In this document: positions 24,402-35,748 of the stretch, piece after piece
Position numbering within the stretch: position 1 is the first letter of the stretch
Layout: each line of letters begins with the position of its first letter
Source of the DNA: Chrysoperla carnea
Taxonomy: Eukaryota > Arthropoda > Insecta > Neuroptera > Chrysopidae
Length of the DNA stretch: 64,000 bases
Direction: 5' to 3'
Assembly: GCF_905475395.1 (NCBI RefSeq)
Contig: NC_058339.1
Location: 74,056,520 to 74,120,519 of the forward strand
Made by a program: the position numbers and the translations under genes
The notes under the pieces: model-generated
Told to the model about the DNA's origin: nothing
The model's database searches: none
Seen by the model: the letters and a program-made list of their open reading frames with translations, nothing else

Positions 24402-24712
24402 AAGGTAGTACGAGCGCCAAGGCAATTTTATTTGTACCTTATTTTCAACTTTGATTGTGAATTTTGTTAAAACTACGAAAAATAAGAATAAAATTTTTCG
24501 ATATCTGCCTTGGTTTTCGAAATATTGAAAGCTTTATAATTAAACAAAACTTTAAACGATATTTTGAAAATTACTCCTGATATCGATAAATTTGTATTTT
24601 ACTTTTCGTCTAATACTGTCAAGTTATAAAATAATCCGCTGTCAAAATTGAAAATACATATTTTTTTAAATTTGTGTCTCCACTACTAAGCTCATACATC
24701 CTTAATTGACTT
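24402..24712 (+). repeat. GTACGAGCGCCAAGG family, truncated copy 3
   Basis: Starts AAGGTAGTACGAGCGCCAAG and contains both internal hairpin arms, then stops at CATCCTTAATT without the right end. The same truncation is seen at 37661-38010, so it is older than the duplication. Confidence 0.7.
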
Positions 24713-26189
24713 GATAAAACAATACGTTCCATCCCAGTGAGAGTGGGATATTAGTAAAGGTTACATGGGGAGGGAAGAAGGTTACAAAGTTGCTAATTTG
24801 TTTCACGTAGCTTAGGAGCGCTCTCTTATTAGTAATCAAGAAATTCAAAATGTTGTGTTGTGTATTACTTGACTTAAAATAAAGAGAAATCGTAACCTCA
24901 TCATCGATCAAATTTTTGCTTGTTCGCCGTACAAAACTGCACATATTGACGTATTTTACTCAAATAGACCGTAGATATCCACAATGTTCCAGTTTTCGTA
25001 GCAATAACAATAATTTTCTATTAAAAATTAAGTCAAACATTTCTTAAAACTTTCAACGTTTATCAGTCTATTGATTGGTATTTTAATTATAAGTATTTAT
25101 TTACATTTTAATTAATAATAATTTTAAAAAAGTTTTTTAATTTTCATTTTTTATTATCAATAAATTAATTAAAATATTATTTTACAAACTCAATAACATT
25201 TATTATTTTATTAATCTTTTGAAACATTAGCATGCTACGTCAAACGAAATTTATATGCGTTTCGAGATTAAAACGTCTCCATTGTGTCTGATTGTGAGTA
25301 CGTTAATGAGATATGGTTGTAAATTACAGTTTTATTAAACTTGAAATGGAAAATTCTTAAGATTCCATGCCAGGCTGCCAGACATAGATAAAAGTATTAG
25401 GGTAAGTTCCGATAGATGAACCACCATGAACCATGTGATGGCTAGCCTGTCACAAAGGCGCTGCAGTCATTGTTAATTGTGGCTTTACTTAAGTAGACGA
25501 AAAAAACTTTTTGAGTTTTACATCGTGAAATTAGTGTGGAATTTAGAAAAAATTTTCATTAAGTTTATTTGTACTTACATAACCATATAAAATAATCACA
25601 AAAAAATCCAGTAAAATATTTATACTAGAATCCCTAGGAGCTGGTCCATCTAATTCAAGTACCTCCGGGCTAATGGACCACAGAGTTTAAAAAACAAATC
25701 AATCAATCAGTCATAACAACTCAGTGTACATAATATAAAAATATATACCAATAGCCCTTTTTCATGAAATGCTTTTTGTTATTTTTTTATGAAAATATAG
25801 GTCGAGTAGAACCTGTAACTCGAAAATTACGCATTTTTAACAATAAAAACATCATGAAAACAATTTTTAAAAGTCACGATATTTGAAATAATTTTAAACG
25901 ATTTTGATTGGCTAGTTAGCTGTGATGTCAATTAGTAACAATTACATATTTTCAAACACTGTTTTTATATAGTTTGTATTTTTGTTTATTGAATAACTCG
26001 TTTATTTTCAATTTTACACGAAAAATGGTCGGAACCAAAGTTATTGGAAATTAAATTTCCTACAATTTTGGTCGTGATCAATTTTTTCTTAAGATCGATA
26101 TTTTTCGATTTAGACCTAAAAAGAGGTGGTCGTCAATTTTTATTTTTTACATTATTCGTTTTTTTTTTTAAGTTGACGTGAAAACTGGT
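24713..26189. other. Right end of unit A and spacer to unit B
   Basis: To about 25390 the sequence matches 38010-38712. After that it is unique, with a less AT-rich patch at 25380-25500 and a small inverted pair TGGTCCAT/ATGGACCA near 25640-25680. No gene recognised. Confidence 0.4.
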
Positions 26190-26462
26190 TATCACCGAAG
26201 TTTTTATACCATGTATATATAAAATATACATTGTATATTAAGTTTAGTCCCAAGTTTGTAACGCTTAAAAATAATGATGCAAGGAAAAAAATTTTGTCAT
26301 AGGTGTTCATAAAATCACCTAATTAGTCCATTTCCGGTTGGCCGTCAGCGTACTCAGAACTTAAAAAGTGAGGTCAAGTTCGTAAATGAGCATCATAGGT
26401 CAATTGGGTCTTGGGTCCGTAGGACCCATCTTGTAAACCGTTAGAGAACAAAAAATTAAATA
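26190..26462 (+). repeat. TATACCATGTATATAT family element, right-truncated
   Basis: Clean left end TTTTTATACCATGTATATAT and body up to CTTGTAAACCGTTAGAG, then cut off a few bases before the left boundary of unit B at 26469. The segmental duplication junction probably falls inside or beside this copy. Confidence 0.7.
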
Positions 26463-27076
26463 TTCCCATGCTGAAGAAGTCTCATTGACGAGACGAAACG
26501 TCCAACTGTAATGTTCTGATTTGATATTCCTAGTCCAATTTCCCTTTCGTTCAATTTGTTTATTGATGTAGGTTTTTTAGAAGATATGAACAGGTTTATA
26601 CAAATCATATTCATATAAATCGATAGAAAATTTTATGCCCAATAACTTAATGGAAATGGCATATTTTTTCTCTAAAATTCATAGTTTTCGAGTAAATTTC
26701 AAAAACTTGCGCATATAAAATAAACTTTTAATCTACACGTCAATAGATAAAAATTGGCATAGGATACATTGCTGCACCCATAACTTAAACAAACAGTAAA
26801 TTTCGCAACTTATTGCATGGGAGTATTTTCTTATCAGTTAAGGAAATGGCTATGAAGTTTCATTAATTCTTGTCTATCCATCTAATAATTAATTCCAAAT
26901 TACAATTTGATGACCTCGGAATTATTATAAACGCAGGAGAAGTTGTTGTACCTAGAATCAAAATTTACTCCTTAAAAATACCTCAATGGAAATTGTCACT
27001 GTTAACAGCACTGTTATTTCTCAACACAAATTTTTGTTATTGAGAATTTCAAATATTAAACAACTATCAATAAAAA

Positions 27077-27112
27077 TGTGTGAACTATGGTACATGATGT
27101 AAGAATGTAATT
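27077..27112 (+). promoter_or_regulatory. Conserved CTATGGTACATGATGTAAG motif, gene 6
   Basis: Counterpart of 12187 and 17159, about 1.4 kb before the gene 6 start because of the LINE insertion. Function is inferred only. Confidence 0.3.
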
Positions 27113-27512
27113 GTAAAATTCATTAAATACATATTACCATGTATCACGGGCACGTTCTTTTGTTGGATTCAAGATACAAAACTAGCGTATTTAAAAGTTT
27201 ACCTAAAAATTTAACGTTATATTGAAAAATAAATGGAATATGATGTAATACACAAATGTTACAAAAATCAGCTAAAAGAGTAAAATGAAAGAAACCGTTC
27301 GCAAATGTTGCTATTTGTTAATAACCAATAAATATTTAATGCAACGAAACAATCAATGTTAAAGTTCCCTCAAAAAATTAGTTATTAGGCAATTTGTTTG
27401 ACGTCAATGTTAAGCGTTTGTCAAATAATCAAAAACTATTATACACACATTTATAACGTAAATGTAATTCAAATTGCCTATTTATTAATTTTGTAAGTCA
27501 ACTTTAACATTG

Positions 27513-27860
27513 ATCTTTTTTTTAACAGCCAGGGAATTTCATTTGTGCAGCTTGTCTTATATAATATGGGCTACATTATAATTAGTATATTAAAATAGTT
27601 TTATATTTTTGTGAGGAGTTGTGTGGTTTTAAGGTATTTGTAAAGTTTTTGTATTGAATCAGATGTCGATGGGTAGATGTTGTTGGTCTTTGATGGTGGT
27701 ATTTGGAGCTTATCAGTAGTAGGTATATGCGGGATTGTTAAAGGTACTTGACATGTGTGACAGTGTGGTCGATCAATTTCTTTATTATAAACGAATGCCT
27801 GAGATTAGTGTGACCAATGCGTAATCGTGCACAAAGCTATTAACAATTTATTGTTTATTA
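27513..27860 (-). mobile_element. 3' end of a Jockey/I-type LINE, degenerate fragment
   Basis: On the minus strand the sequence at about 27840-27780 reads CARLRIGHTNLRHSFIIKKL, the conserved RLRIGHT..HS motif near the end of the polymerase region of many non-LTR retrotransposons. After one frameshift it continues PHCHTCQVPLTIPHI, matching the usual C-x2-C...LT..H segment. A short T run at about 27513-27520 would be its poly(A) end. It is absent from the same place in unit A, so it arrived after the duplication or was lost there. Only the terminal few hundred bases are present. Confidence 0.65.
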
Positions 27861-27985
27861 GCAAATACAAATATTTGCACCACTAACTCATACGTTACTA
27901 ATGATATTTGACACCACAAGATACACATGAGGTTTTAGCAAAAAGCGAGCGGGTTCATTCATTTTTCTCTATTTGTAACATCTTT

Positions 27986-28492
27986 AACTGTATTATACTT
28001 ACTTAATCACCAATAAAACAATGATTTACGTTCACCGTGATTTATAAAATAACTAGTCTTCAGCCTACCTGTTCTAATAAAATAATCTCACTTCAATACA
28101 AATAATTTCTAGCAGAAAGCTAATAATATCTGTATTTCAGGTACATATTGATTCAAGGTAATAAAATAAGTTGACTATGATAATTCACCCTTGATTTTGA
28201 AATGGAACAGGTTTTAATTTTGTCTTATTAAAAAAGAATTTTTTAATTATGTTTTTATAAAATCGTTTAGACACTTATCAGAATAATAAATAATAATTAA
28301 ATAAATTGAATAAATTTTAGATAATTATATTGGAAATTATAGAATTAAGTATTCATTAATTTCATTATTGTACCAATCATTGTATTGACGACTATGGTTT
28401 AAATACAGAAATTATCTATCTATCAAAAAAGGTTAATAAAATTAATTGTTTATTAAACCTTTAAGTGTCTTCAATTCACAAAGTGATGCAGA
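27986..28492 (+). promoter_or_regulatory. 5' flank of gene 6
   Basis: Nearly identical to the gene 5 flank, including TTTATAAAATAACTAGTCTT continuing into CAGCCTACCTG (28041-28070). The presumed 5' UTR is slightly shorter than in gene 5 because of a small deletion around 28445. Confidence 0.4.
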
Positions 28493-28506
28493 ATGACGTC
28501 GACTAA
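28486..28506 (+). promoter_or_regulatory. Short upstream reading frame overlapping the gene 6 start
   Basis: ATG at 28486 encodes MQNDVD and stops at 28504-28506, overlapping the main ATG at 28493 in a different frame, exactly as in gene 5. Confidence 0.4.
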
Positions 28507-30803
28507 TGAAAACTCTCAAAATTGGAACTACAAATATACAGACGTAGAAAATAAAGACGAAAATGAATCCACAATTGTGCAAGAAAAATCAAATTATATG
28601 CAAGAATATCTGTCAACATTTATTTGTAAGTACATTAATTTTTTTTATATAAAATTCGGTATAATTAACGATATTGTCGCTTAATTAAGCAACTTTGTAC
28701 TGTTTTTCTTTTCTTTTTCTTTTTTTGTAACAAAACGAAACACTCAAAATGGTCAAAGTTCGAAAAATTTGAACAGTCAGTCGGATTGGAATGCGGTTTT
28801 AGGTATTCGATTCGTTAGAGCGTCAGGAAATTTTGTGACAATGATTCCCAACTTGCTACACGGGGGTTTTTCGGGTCGCTGAACACGAAAAATTGGTAAA
28901 TCTCCGAGGTACGTATTGTCCAGGGTAAACGGTATTCCCGTCGCCTCCTGGCGTTTTTGGTAAACTCTTTATATAATCGGTCTCCTATAACTTGTTACTC
29001 GGGGGTAGTTGGGGTCGTAGAGCAGGAATATCGAAAAGGGTACCTCGGGTACCATGGGTACTCCTAGCATCTGGTGACTGCCCCATTCTGTTGCGAAAAT
29101 TTCCTGACGCTCTAACGAATTGAATAACGGAAACCGCATTCAAATCTGCTTTACTGTTCAAATTTTTCGAACTTTATTGCTTCGTTTCTGAGACTAAATA
29201 GTGCACATTGTGTCCCATGCAACTTTAGTCTCTGCTATTACTCGCAAAAAGGCTTTTACGAAACAAAACGTTAACAAAAAATTATACTAAAAATGTTGAA
29301 CTAAATATATTCAGCGAAAAATTAATTTAAAATAAGTTAATTTGGTGTTTAGTGGGCCAGTTCTGCTTAAACTACCGTCATAAATAGGCAGATTTATATT
29401 AAATCCAACCAGCTATAATGAACGTGGCCAAATTTGGATAAATTTTTATTTATTGGAATATTTTCTTTGCAGCATCGTTTGGAATGTTTATGGTTGGATT
29501 ACATTTTTCATGGATTGCACCAATTTTACCAACCCTTTTATCGGGTACATTTAAAGTACAAATAACAATGGAACAATCTGTTTGGGTTATATCACTGCTA
29601 CAAATTGGAGCTATTCCTGGTAGTATTCTTGCATCTTTTTTATCAAATTACTGTGGACGAAAAAAAACGATAGTGCTGATTTCAATACCTTATGTTGTTT
29701 CATCGATAATAAGCATTTTTGCTGAAAATGTTTGGCATTATTATCTTGCCCGATTTCTGGCAGGTTTGAGTGTTGGTGGAACGTATTCTGTGATACCAAT
29801 GTATGTGAGTGAAATTTCTTCATCAGAAGTTCGAGGTCTTTTATCAACATCAGTCCATATTTCATTAAAATTTGCGGTAATTTTAGTTTATATTTCTGGA
29901 GCATATTTACCAATTGTTGAATATGGGATTTTTTGTGCAATTTTTCCCATTTTAATGTTCGTTTTCTCGTTTTTCTTACCAGAAACTCCTTATTATTATG
30001 TAGTAAAACAAGATTTAGAATTGGCAGAAAAATCACTAAAATTTTTGCGAAAAAAATCGAATGTTCGAAATGAACTCGATTGCTTAATTGAAGGATACAA
30101 AGAGGAAACTGCTCGAGTAAAACAATCGTTTTGGGATCTTTTCAAGTTCGATTACAATCGAAAATCATTACTTATTGTTTTTACACTTGTATTGGCTCAG
30201 CAATGGACTGGCGGAAAAGCATTTCTCTCATATATTCAAGTAATATTTAAAGATGGAAATTCAAGTATAGCTGTGGAATCTTGCGGAATTATTGTATCTG
30301 TCATTAATTTTACTACTGTTATTATATGTGGCAGTTTAATAGATCGCCTTGGGCGACGAAAATTACTTTGTTTTTCTTGTTTCGGTATGTTAATTCCCTT
30401 GTCTGCATTATCCATTTATTTTTATTTACAAAACGTTGCCAAAGTTGAATATATCGAATATTTACGACTAACACCATTAATTGCATTAGTAAGTTTTAAA
30501 ATTGCCTTCGCCATGGGAATTTCACCACTTCCTTTCGTACTGTTAGGCGAACTATTTCCCACAAGTGTAAAAGCTCACGCAGGATCGTTTATCACGATAT
30601 GTATGTCATTTTTGGGGGTTGCAGCGAATAAAATGTATCAAACGGTTTCAACAGAATTTGGATATCCACCAACTTTTGGAATGTTTGTTGTATTAGATAC
30701 ATTAGCACTAATTTTTATATATTTTATGGTGCCAGAAACTAAGGGATTAACTTTAGAAGAAATTCAAATGAATTTGAGAAAATCAACTAAACAAAAAAAG
30801 TAG
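28493..30803 (+). CDS. Facilitated trehalose transporter Tret1-like, gene 6 (subfamily B)
   Basis: Exons 28493-28625 and 29473-30803, separated by an 847-nt GT-AG phase-1 intron, encode 487 residues. All sugar-porter motifs are intact: GRKK at 106-109, SEISSSEVRG, PETPYY, QQWTGGK at 287-293, DRLGRRK, GELFPT and PETKG. About 27 residues differ from gene 5. Five of them fall within 17 residues of helix 7, where gene 6 has the QQWTG form of subfamily A instead of the QQLAG form of genes 4 and 5. Lys293 is shared with gene 5. The intron is longer than in gene 5 because a complete foldback element sits in it. Inferred role: sugar uptake or release at the plasma membrane. Confidence 0.92.
28731..29195. 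repeat. Foldback element in the gene 6 intron
   Basis: The left arm includes AAAGTTCGAAAAATTTGAAC, AATGCGGTTT and TTCGTTAGAGCGTCAGGAAA. The right arm, from about 29085 to 29195, is its reverse complement with few mismatches. The arms are about 110 bp and the interior about 240 bp, with an internal repeat (CTTGCTACACGGGGGT, CTTGTTACTCGGGGGT). No coding capacity. A fragment of the interior lies in the gene 5 intron, and the element at 39032 has a related interior with ACCGAGGTACC. Confidence 0.75.
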
Positions 30804-32061
30804 TGTTTTTTTTTTTTAAATTTTTATGGAGACTGTCGGAATATTCTTACTCTGAATTGTATTTTTTTTTTTGGAAGTTGAAGAATATCAAATTTCAATC
30901 GCATTTGTGCTAGTTTTAGTTTGAATTTTAAACCGATTCAAAAAAGTTCCGATCATTTAAAAACAGGTCGAAATACACAAACTTTTGAGTAATAGTCTGT
31001 CTCATACTCAAATATGTAAAAGTTATGACGCTATTTATCAGTTTTGTGTCATTTATCGATAGTATAAAGGGCATTAAAAGTCGTAGTGTATCGTTTTTTT
31101 GTTTTGTTTTTTTGTTTTTTGTTTTTTTTTTTTTTGATAAAAGCATATAAACTTTTAAGTGTTATAGAAGAAAGTTCATTTGTTGATTGTTTATTTTTAA
31201 CATATCTGTGAATTGTTGATTACTTAAAATGTATAAATTATAGTTTGTTAATCCTTTAAAATTTATAATTATAATCTGTTATAATTAAGTGTTAAAATTT
31301 CTTAAATTTTTTGTTTTTCAAAAGTGTGTTGATTGTGGATAGCCTTAAATATTTCTGAAAAGTTTTTAAAGTTAATGGTCGGCTGAATTTCAGAACTTTA
31401 TAGTTTGTTATTTTTTTAAATATGTGATCTATTAAAAGTTCCAAATTTTGTGTTATACAATTGTGTTTTAAAAATAGTTGAGTTTTAGTTTTAAGTTTTG
31501 TGTTATCTTTTATAAAACTGTTAACAAAACAATTTTATTCCTAAAATATTCTTTAACTATGTAAATCTCAACGTCTACATAATTTTATATAAATTTATTG
31601 ATGTTTGAGAGTGAAAATATTAGATAAATAGCTTATATAAAACTAACGAAAGTTAACAAACAGACTCAAAAATTTCCAAAACAAATATTTTTTTTGCTCA
31701 CACCTTTACTCTAGTGATGGAAGAAATTCTCACTATTTCTGATGGCCCTGAAAAATATTATCATATTAAAAATCCTCAATATTAAAAAAAACTATAAATA
31801 GATTGAAAAAATCTAAAAAATTTATAATTCAAAAATAGATAAAATTTAAAACTGGATTCTACATTTCTTCTTTTTGAATAATAATTTGTATATGTTTTGA
31901 TAAATGTTTTCTAAAATGCAGTGTTTGTTTCAGTTATAATTTAGTTGATAAGGTTGATCGTCACTGCAATTTTTCAGTTTACTCAAAATTTGTTTAGACA
32001 GAAATTAAAAATTAATTACATAATTATTGTACAAATATTTAGATGTTATTTAATTACTTAA
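30804..32061. other. 3' flank of gene 6
   Basis: Matches the 3' flank of gene 5, including GTTTT- and T-rich runs at 31090-31140. It also contains remnants of the CCGTYAGCACT element (about 31555-31860). No further gene seen. Confidence 0.45.
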
Positions 32062-32642
32062 CGAAGTACGAGAACCAAGGGAATTTTAAATAAAAACTGT
32101 GATATATGAAGTTGAACTATGTCTAATTCAATTCTGAAAATTGTAGGGTGTGTTGCCCGATTAATTTAATAAATAAATGACTTCAAAAGTAGAAATATTT
32201 AACATTGGTCTTATGAGAATATGTTTTCATAAATTTCTCCAAAACTAGTTGGTGGAAATTAAAAAAAAAAAAAAAACTATTTAAATTATTTGTGTCCGAC
32301 TTATTAAGGATATAGGTATACATGTATGAGCTTGGTAGTGGGAACACAAATTTAAAAAAATAGATATTATCAATTTTAATGGTGAATTATGTTATAGCTT
32401 GACAATATGAGACTTAAATTATTCGATATCTGGAGTAATTTTCAAAATAACGACAATTGAAATTTATGTTTAATTGTTTACCTTTCGATATTTCGGAAAC
32501 CAAGGCAGATATCGAAAAGTTTTATTCTAATTTTTCGTCTAAATGTAGGAAGGCGTAAAAAAATGTATAATCAAAGTTGAAAGTAAATTACAAAGAATTT
32601 CAACCTTAAATCTAAAATTGCCGTGGTGATCGTACTACCTTA
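32062..32642 (-). repeat. GTACGAGCGCCAAGG family element, copy 4
   Basis: Paralog of the element at 22029. The ends are GAAGTACGAGAACCAAGGGA and TTGCCGTGGTGATCGTAC, inverted relative to each other, and the internal hairpin is present. Confidence 0.75.
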
Positions 32643-33729
32643 AAAATATTTTTAAGAGTTTGTTTGAGCTTTTGGTGACTTGTTAGAATGAAAGATCGTT
32701 TTCACTATGAAAAACTTTTGTTTGTACTTGTTATAAACAGTGAACTCGCTAAAAATTTAAATGTAGAGTAGATATAATTCCAACTTTGGAAGTGTAAAAA
32801 AGCAGAAAAAAATTTCTAAAAACTATTTAATTATTATTGTTAAATTATTTTTGAATAAAATTTATTTAGTACTAAAATATTTTGTTTTTAATCACTTGTG
32901 TTTAATGGCGTAAAAAATTATTTTTCGTGGCCTTTACAGAGAGTTAGTCTAAGGTTTAAAATTGTTTATTCCGTCCCTGGATCTAATCACTCTAGAAATT
33001 CCAATAACGGGCAAGCAATTTTTAAGTGCAGTGTGGAAATACCTTTTGAAATTCTGCTCTTCAAATATAATTACAGAAAAGTTGCTAAATGCTTAATTTA
33101 TGATCACCCTTAATCTTAAAAAATATAAAAGAATGAATTTTAAATTAAACCTCACATATAACTTCGATTTGAGATTACACTTCGAGAAAAAATTGAAATA
33201 CAGAATGTGAGAAAAAATATGAATATTACCCTTTTTTTTCGAATTTAAAAAAAATTATTTATTATATTATTTTATTTTATTTAATAAAGAATAAAAAATT
33301 TTTATTTTCCTTAGAAGATACGAGCTAATCCAACGAGGTAAAAATAGTAGGGTTAAGAGAAGTATAAAGAGTTTTTTGATATACACGAAAAAGGAAGTAA
33401 ATAATAAAAAAAAAACGAATACTGGCGTATACAGAGTGATTTTTTAAAAAGTTTTCACAATTGCTTTTCCGAAAATGAAAAATCCGAAAATATTTAGGTC
33501 ATTTTAAGTGGGAATAACAATAAAGCATTTAGTTTTTGCTTTTACGAAGCATTTAGTTTGTCTTCAGGGTCAAACAGGGTCAAAAACTTTTCAAACTGAA
33601 AATACTTTAAATCAGGTGCCCAAAAATTGAGGTTTAACAGAAGTTAAAACTTTAAACTTTGAAATAACTGCGGTTTTTTTGTTTTTGAATTTTAAATTAA
33701 ATTTTATAATTTGAAAATTGAAACTATTA
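32643..33729. other. Spacer within unit B
   Basis: Paralogous to 22623-23700, AT-rich, no coding signal. Confidence 0.4.
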
Positions 33730-34552
33730 ACATACTAGCTAAGCCCGGCCTCGTTTCGCTGTGGTTTTGTCTGATTAATCTTGTCAGGGGGAGTAAGTAA
33801 AAATTGCCTAGAAACACATTTGAAATTTTTTTGACTTTCATAAGATTTTGCGGCTATTTTTAATTATTTGGGATGCAACTGTATCTATAAACACTCTTGG
33901 GTACAAATGCAACGACCTGTCAATGTTTTAAGTCAGGCTTTCGACTACTTTTAGCGTCTATAAACACACGAAAACTAAATTTTTATACATCAAATATGGG
34001 TATAAAAGACAATTCTAAATAATAAAAAAGCAACAGCACAAAATATTCTCTAGCGGTTTCTGATCCAACTACCGAATTACTGACTGTGCCCAATGGTGTC
34101 GAACGTCAGTAATTGATCGATGTTTTCAACGGGGTATTGATGTCACGTGGTATGCCTGTCGCTTTCGATGTAACGATCCAAGCCATGGTGACTAAAAACT
34201 ATAATTTCAACCTCTTACTAAAAAAGTATAAGGCCAAATGATGCCATAAGTTCTATTTTCGAGTGGAAACTTTTTTTTAAATCAGTTTGTATCTGTGAGT
34301 AAAGTGGAATAATGGTGGGAACGTACGTTCTTTCAAGTTATACAATCAAAACATCACAAACGAGACATATTTTTCCTGTGAGTGAAAATGTTGTATGTCT
34401 CTTGAGATATTTTTATACACAGAAAAGTAATATTCTTAAAAAATAAATATCAAACATTTTTTTATGGCGTTTCATATTGATGACACTTATGGTGCACACC
34501 AATTTTATCAATAAATAAAGAACATATTGGTTTAAATCGCCATGTTTGGATT
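33730..34552. repeat. Dispersed repeat beginning ACTAGCTAAGCCCGGCC, unit B copy
   Basis: Longer counterpart of 23701-24240. It has about 230 extra bases at 33905-34135, part of which (TACAAATGCAACGACCTGTC) matches the related sequence near 50575. Non-coding. Confidence 0.45.
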
Positions 34553-34699
34553 TATCTTCCTCCATCTTTAGTATTAATGTATTTATCTTACCCTTCTTCA
34601 ACTCAATAGTTTTCGTCATAAGGTGTAAGGCACACATACGAAGAAGTTTTGTGATTAAAAGTGGTTAAAATGGTTAAACATGGTTAAACTGTGAAATTT

Positions 34700-35220
34700 T
34701 ACAGAGAATCCGTCAGCACTCCCGTCAACCTTTCGATATTCTTTAGTACGGTGATGAGAGATTTACTCACGCGTTCTGCACAAGCGTCAAATATTTCGCG
34801 CGTCAATATTTCGCATATTTTATGACTGAGTATATTGAATTATACTGTACATATTTTTTGAATTAATTTTTTGCGTATTAAAAATGACGATTTTACATAC
34901 AAAATAAATATATTTATAGGATATGTACCAATAAGAATACTTTCAATAAAAATTATAACATTTTTTAAAATTATTATTTAATTTAATCAATAATTATTAA
35001 TTTTTATCGCAAATATTATCACAAAAATTATTATACAATTAAATATTTTAACATTACTATATTATTATTCTGAACAAATACGTTTCGAAACGATTTAATC
35101 ATATAGAACAAAATATTCGTAATCTTATGAGACACACTTACAGGCCCGAAAATTTCTGAAGGTAATATTTTTTTACTCACATCTAAAGTGACATGATGAG
35201 AGAAATTCTCTCATTTCTGA
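34700..35220. repeat. CCGTYAGCACT-family element, copy 3 (partial)
   Basis: Left end ATCCGTCAGCACTCCCGTCA with subterminal GATGAGAGATTTACTCACGC. A matching inner segment, GATGAGAGAAATTCTCTCAT, occurs at about 35193. The right terminal repeat is not clear. Confidence 0.5.
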
Positions 35221-35259
35221 AGAGTATAAAAAAATTTATTTAAAACGAAGACAAAAAAT

Positions 35260-35748
35260 TGACTGAGTTAATTGTTGAAATACCATGTATAAACAGTTTT
35301 GATTACTCTATCTCATTACACATATACCTATACATGTCACACATACATAACTGATAATCCCATATTAATACATACTATAAAATTTTCATTTGTGCCCTCG
35401 TCATTAAACCTTTACAAAAAAATGTTTCAAACAAAAGTTGTTTATTTTTTGATAAGAAACATTTTTTATATTTAAACTTTTGTTCTATCTCTAACGGTTT
35501 ACAAGTCCCAATTGACCTATGTTGCTCATTTACGAAGTCGACCTCACTTTTTACGCCCTGAGTGCGCTGTAAAAATTTCAACTTGATATCTTTTTTCTTT
35601 TTTAAACCGAAAATGGACTAATTAGATGATTCTATGAACACCTATACCAAAATTTTGTTGGTAGCATCAATATTTTTAAGCGTTACAAACTTGGGATTAA
35701 ACTTAATATACTATGTATATTTCATATATACATGGTATAAAAACTGTA
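35260..35748 (-). repeat. TATACCATGTATATAT family element, copy with both ends
   Basis: On the minus strand it runs from TTTTTATACCATGTATATAT to TTTCAACAATTAACTCAGTC. It lacks the CCGTCCGT block found in longer copies, so it is internally deleted. It lies in the 3-kb insertion specific to unit B. Confidence 0.75.

Larger units (their letters stand above)
16533..25390 (+). repeat. Segmental duplication unit A (contains gene 5)
   Basis: Similarity to unit B starts abruptly at TGCTGAAGAAGTCTC (16533 and 26469) and runs in the same order through the upstream region, gene, 3' region and the repeats downstream, to ATTCCATGC near 25365 and 38695. Unit A is about 8.9 kb. Unit B is longer because it gained a LINE piece, an intron hairpin and about 3 kb at 34552-37548. 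The left breakpoint sits at a small hairpin, GTCTCATTGGCGAGAC. Confidence 0.75.

Noticed and set aside
29611-30036. A 141-codon open frame on the minus strand inside gene 6
   Set aside because: It lies opposite the conserved transporter exon. It is a shadow created by the codon use of the real gene.
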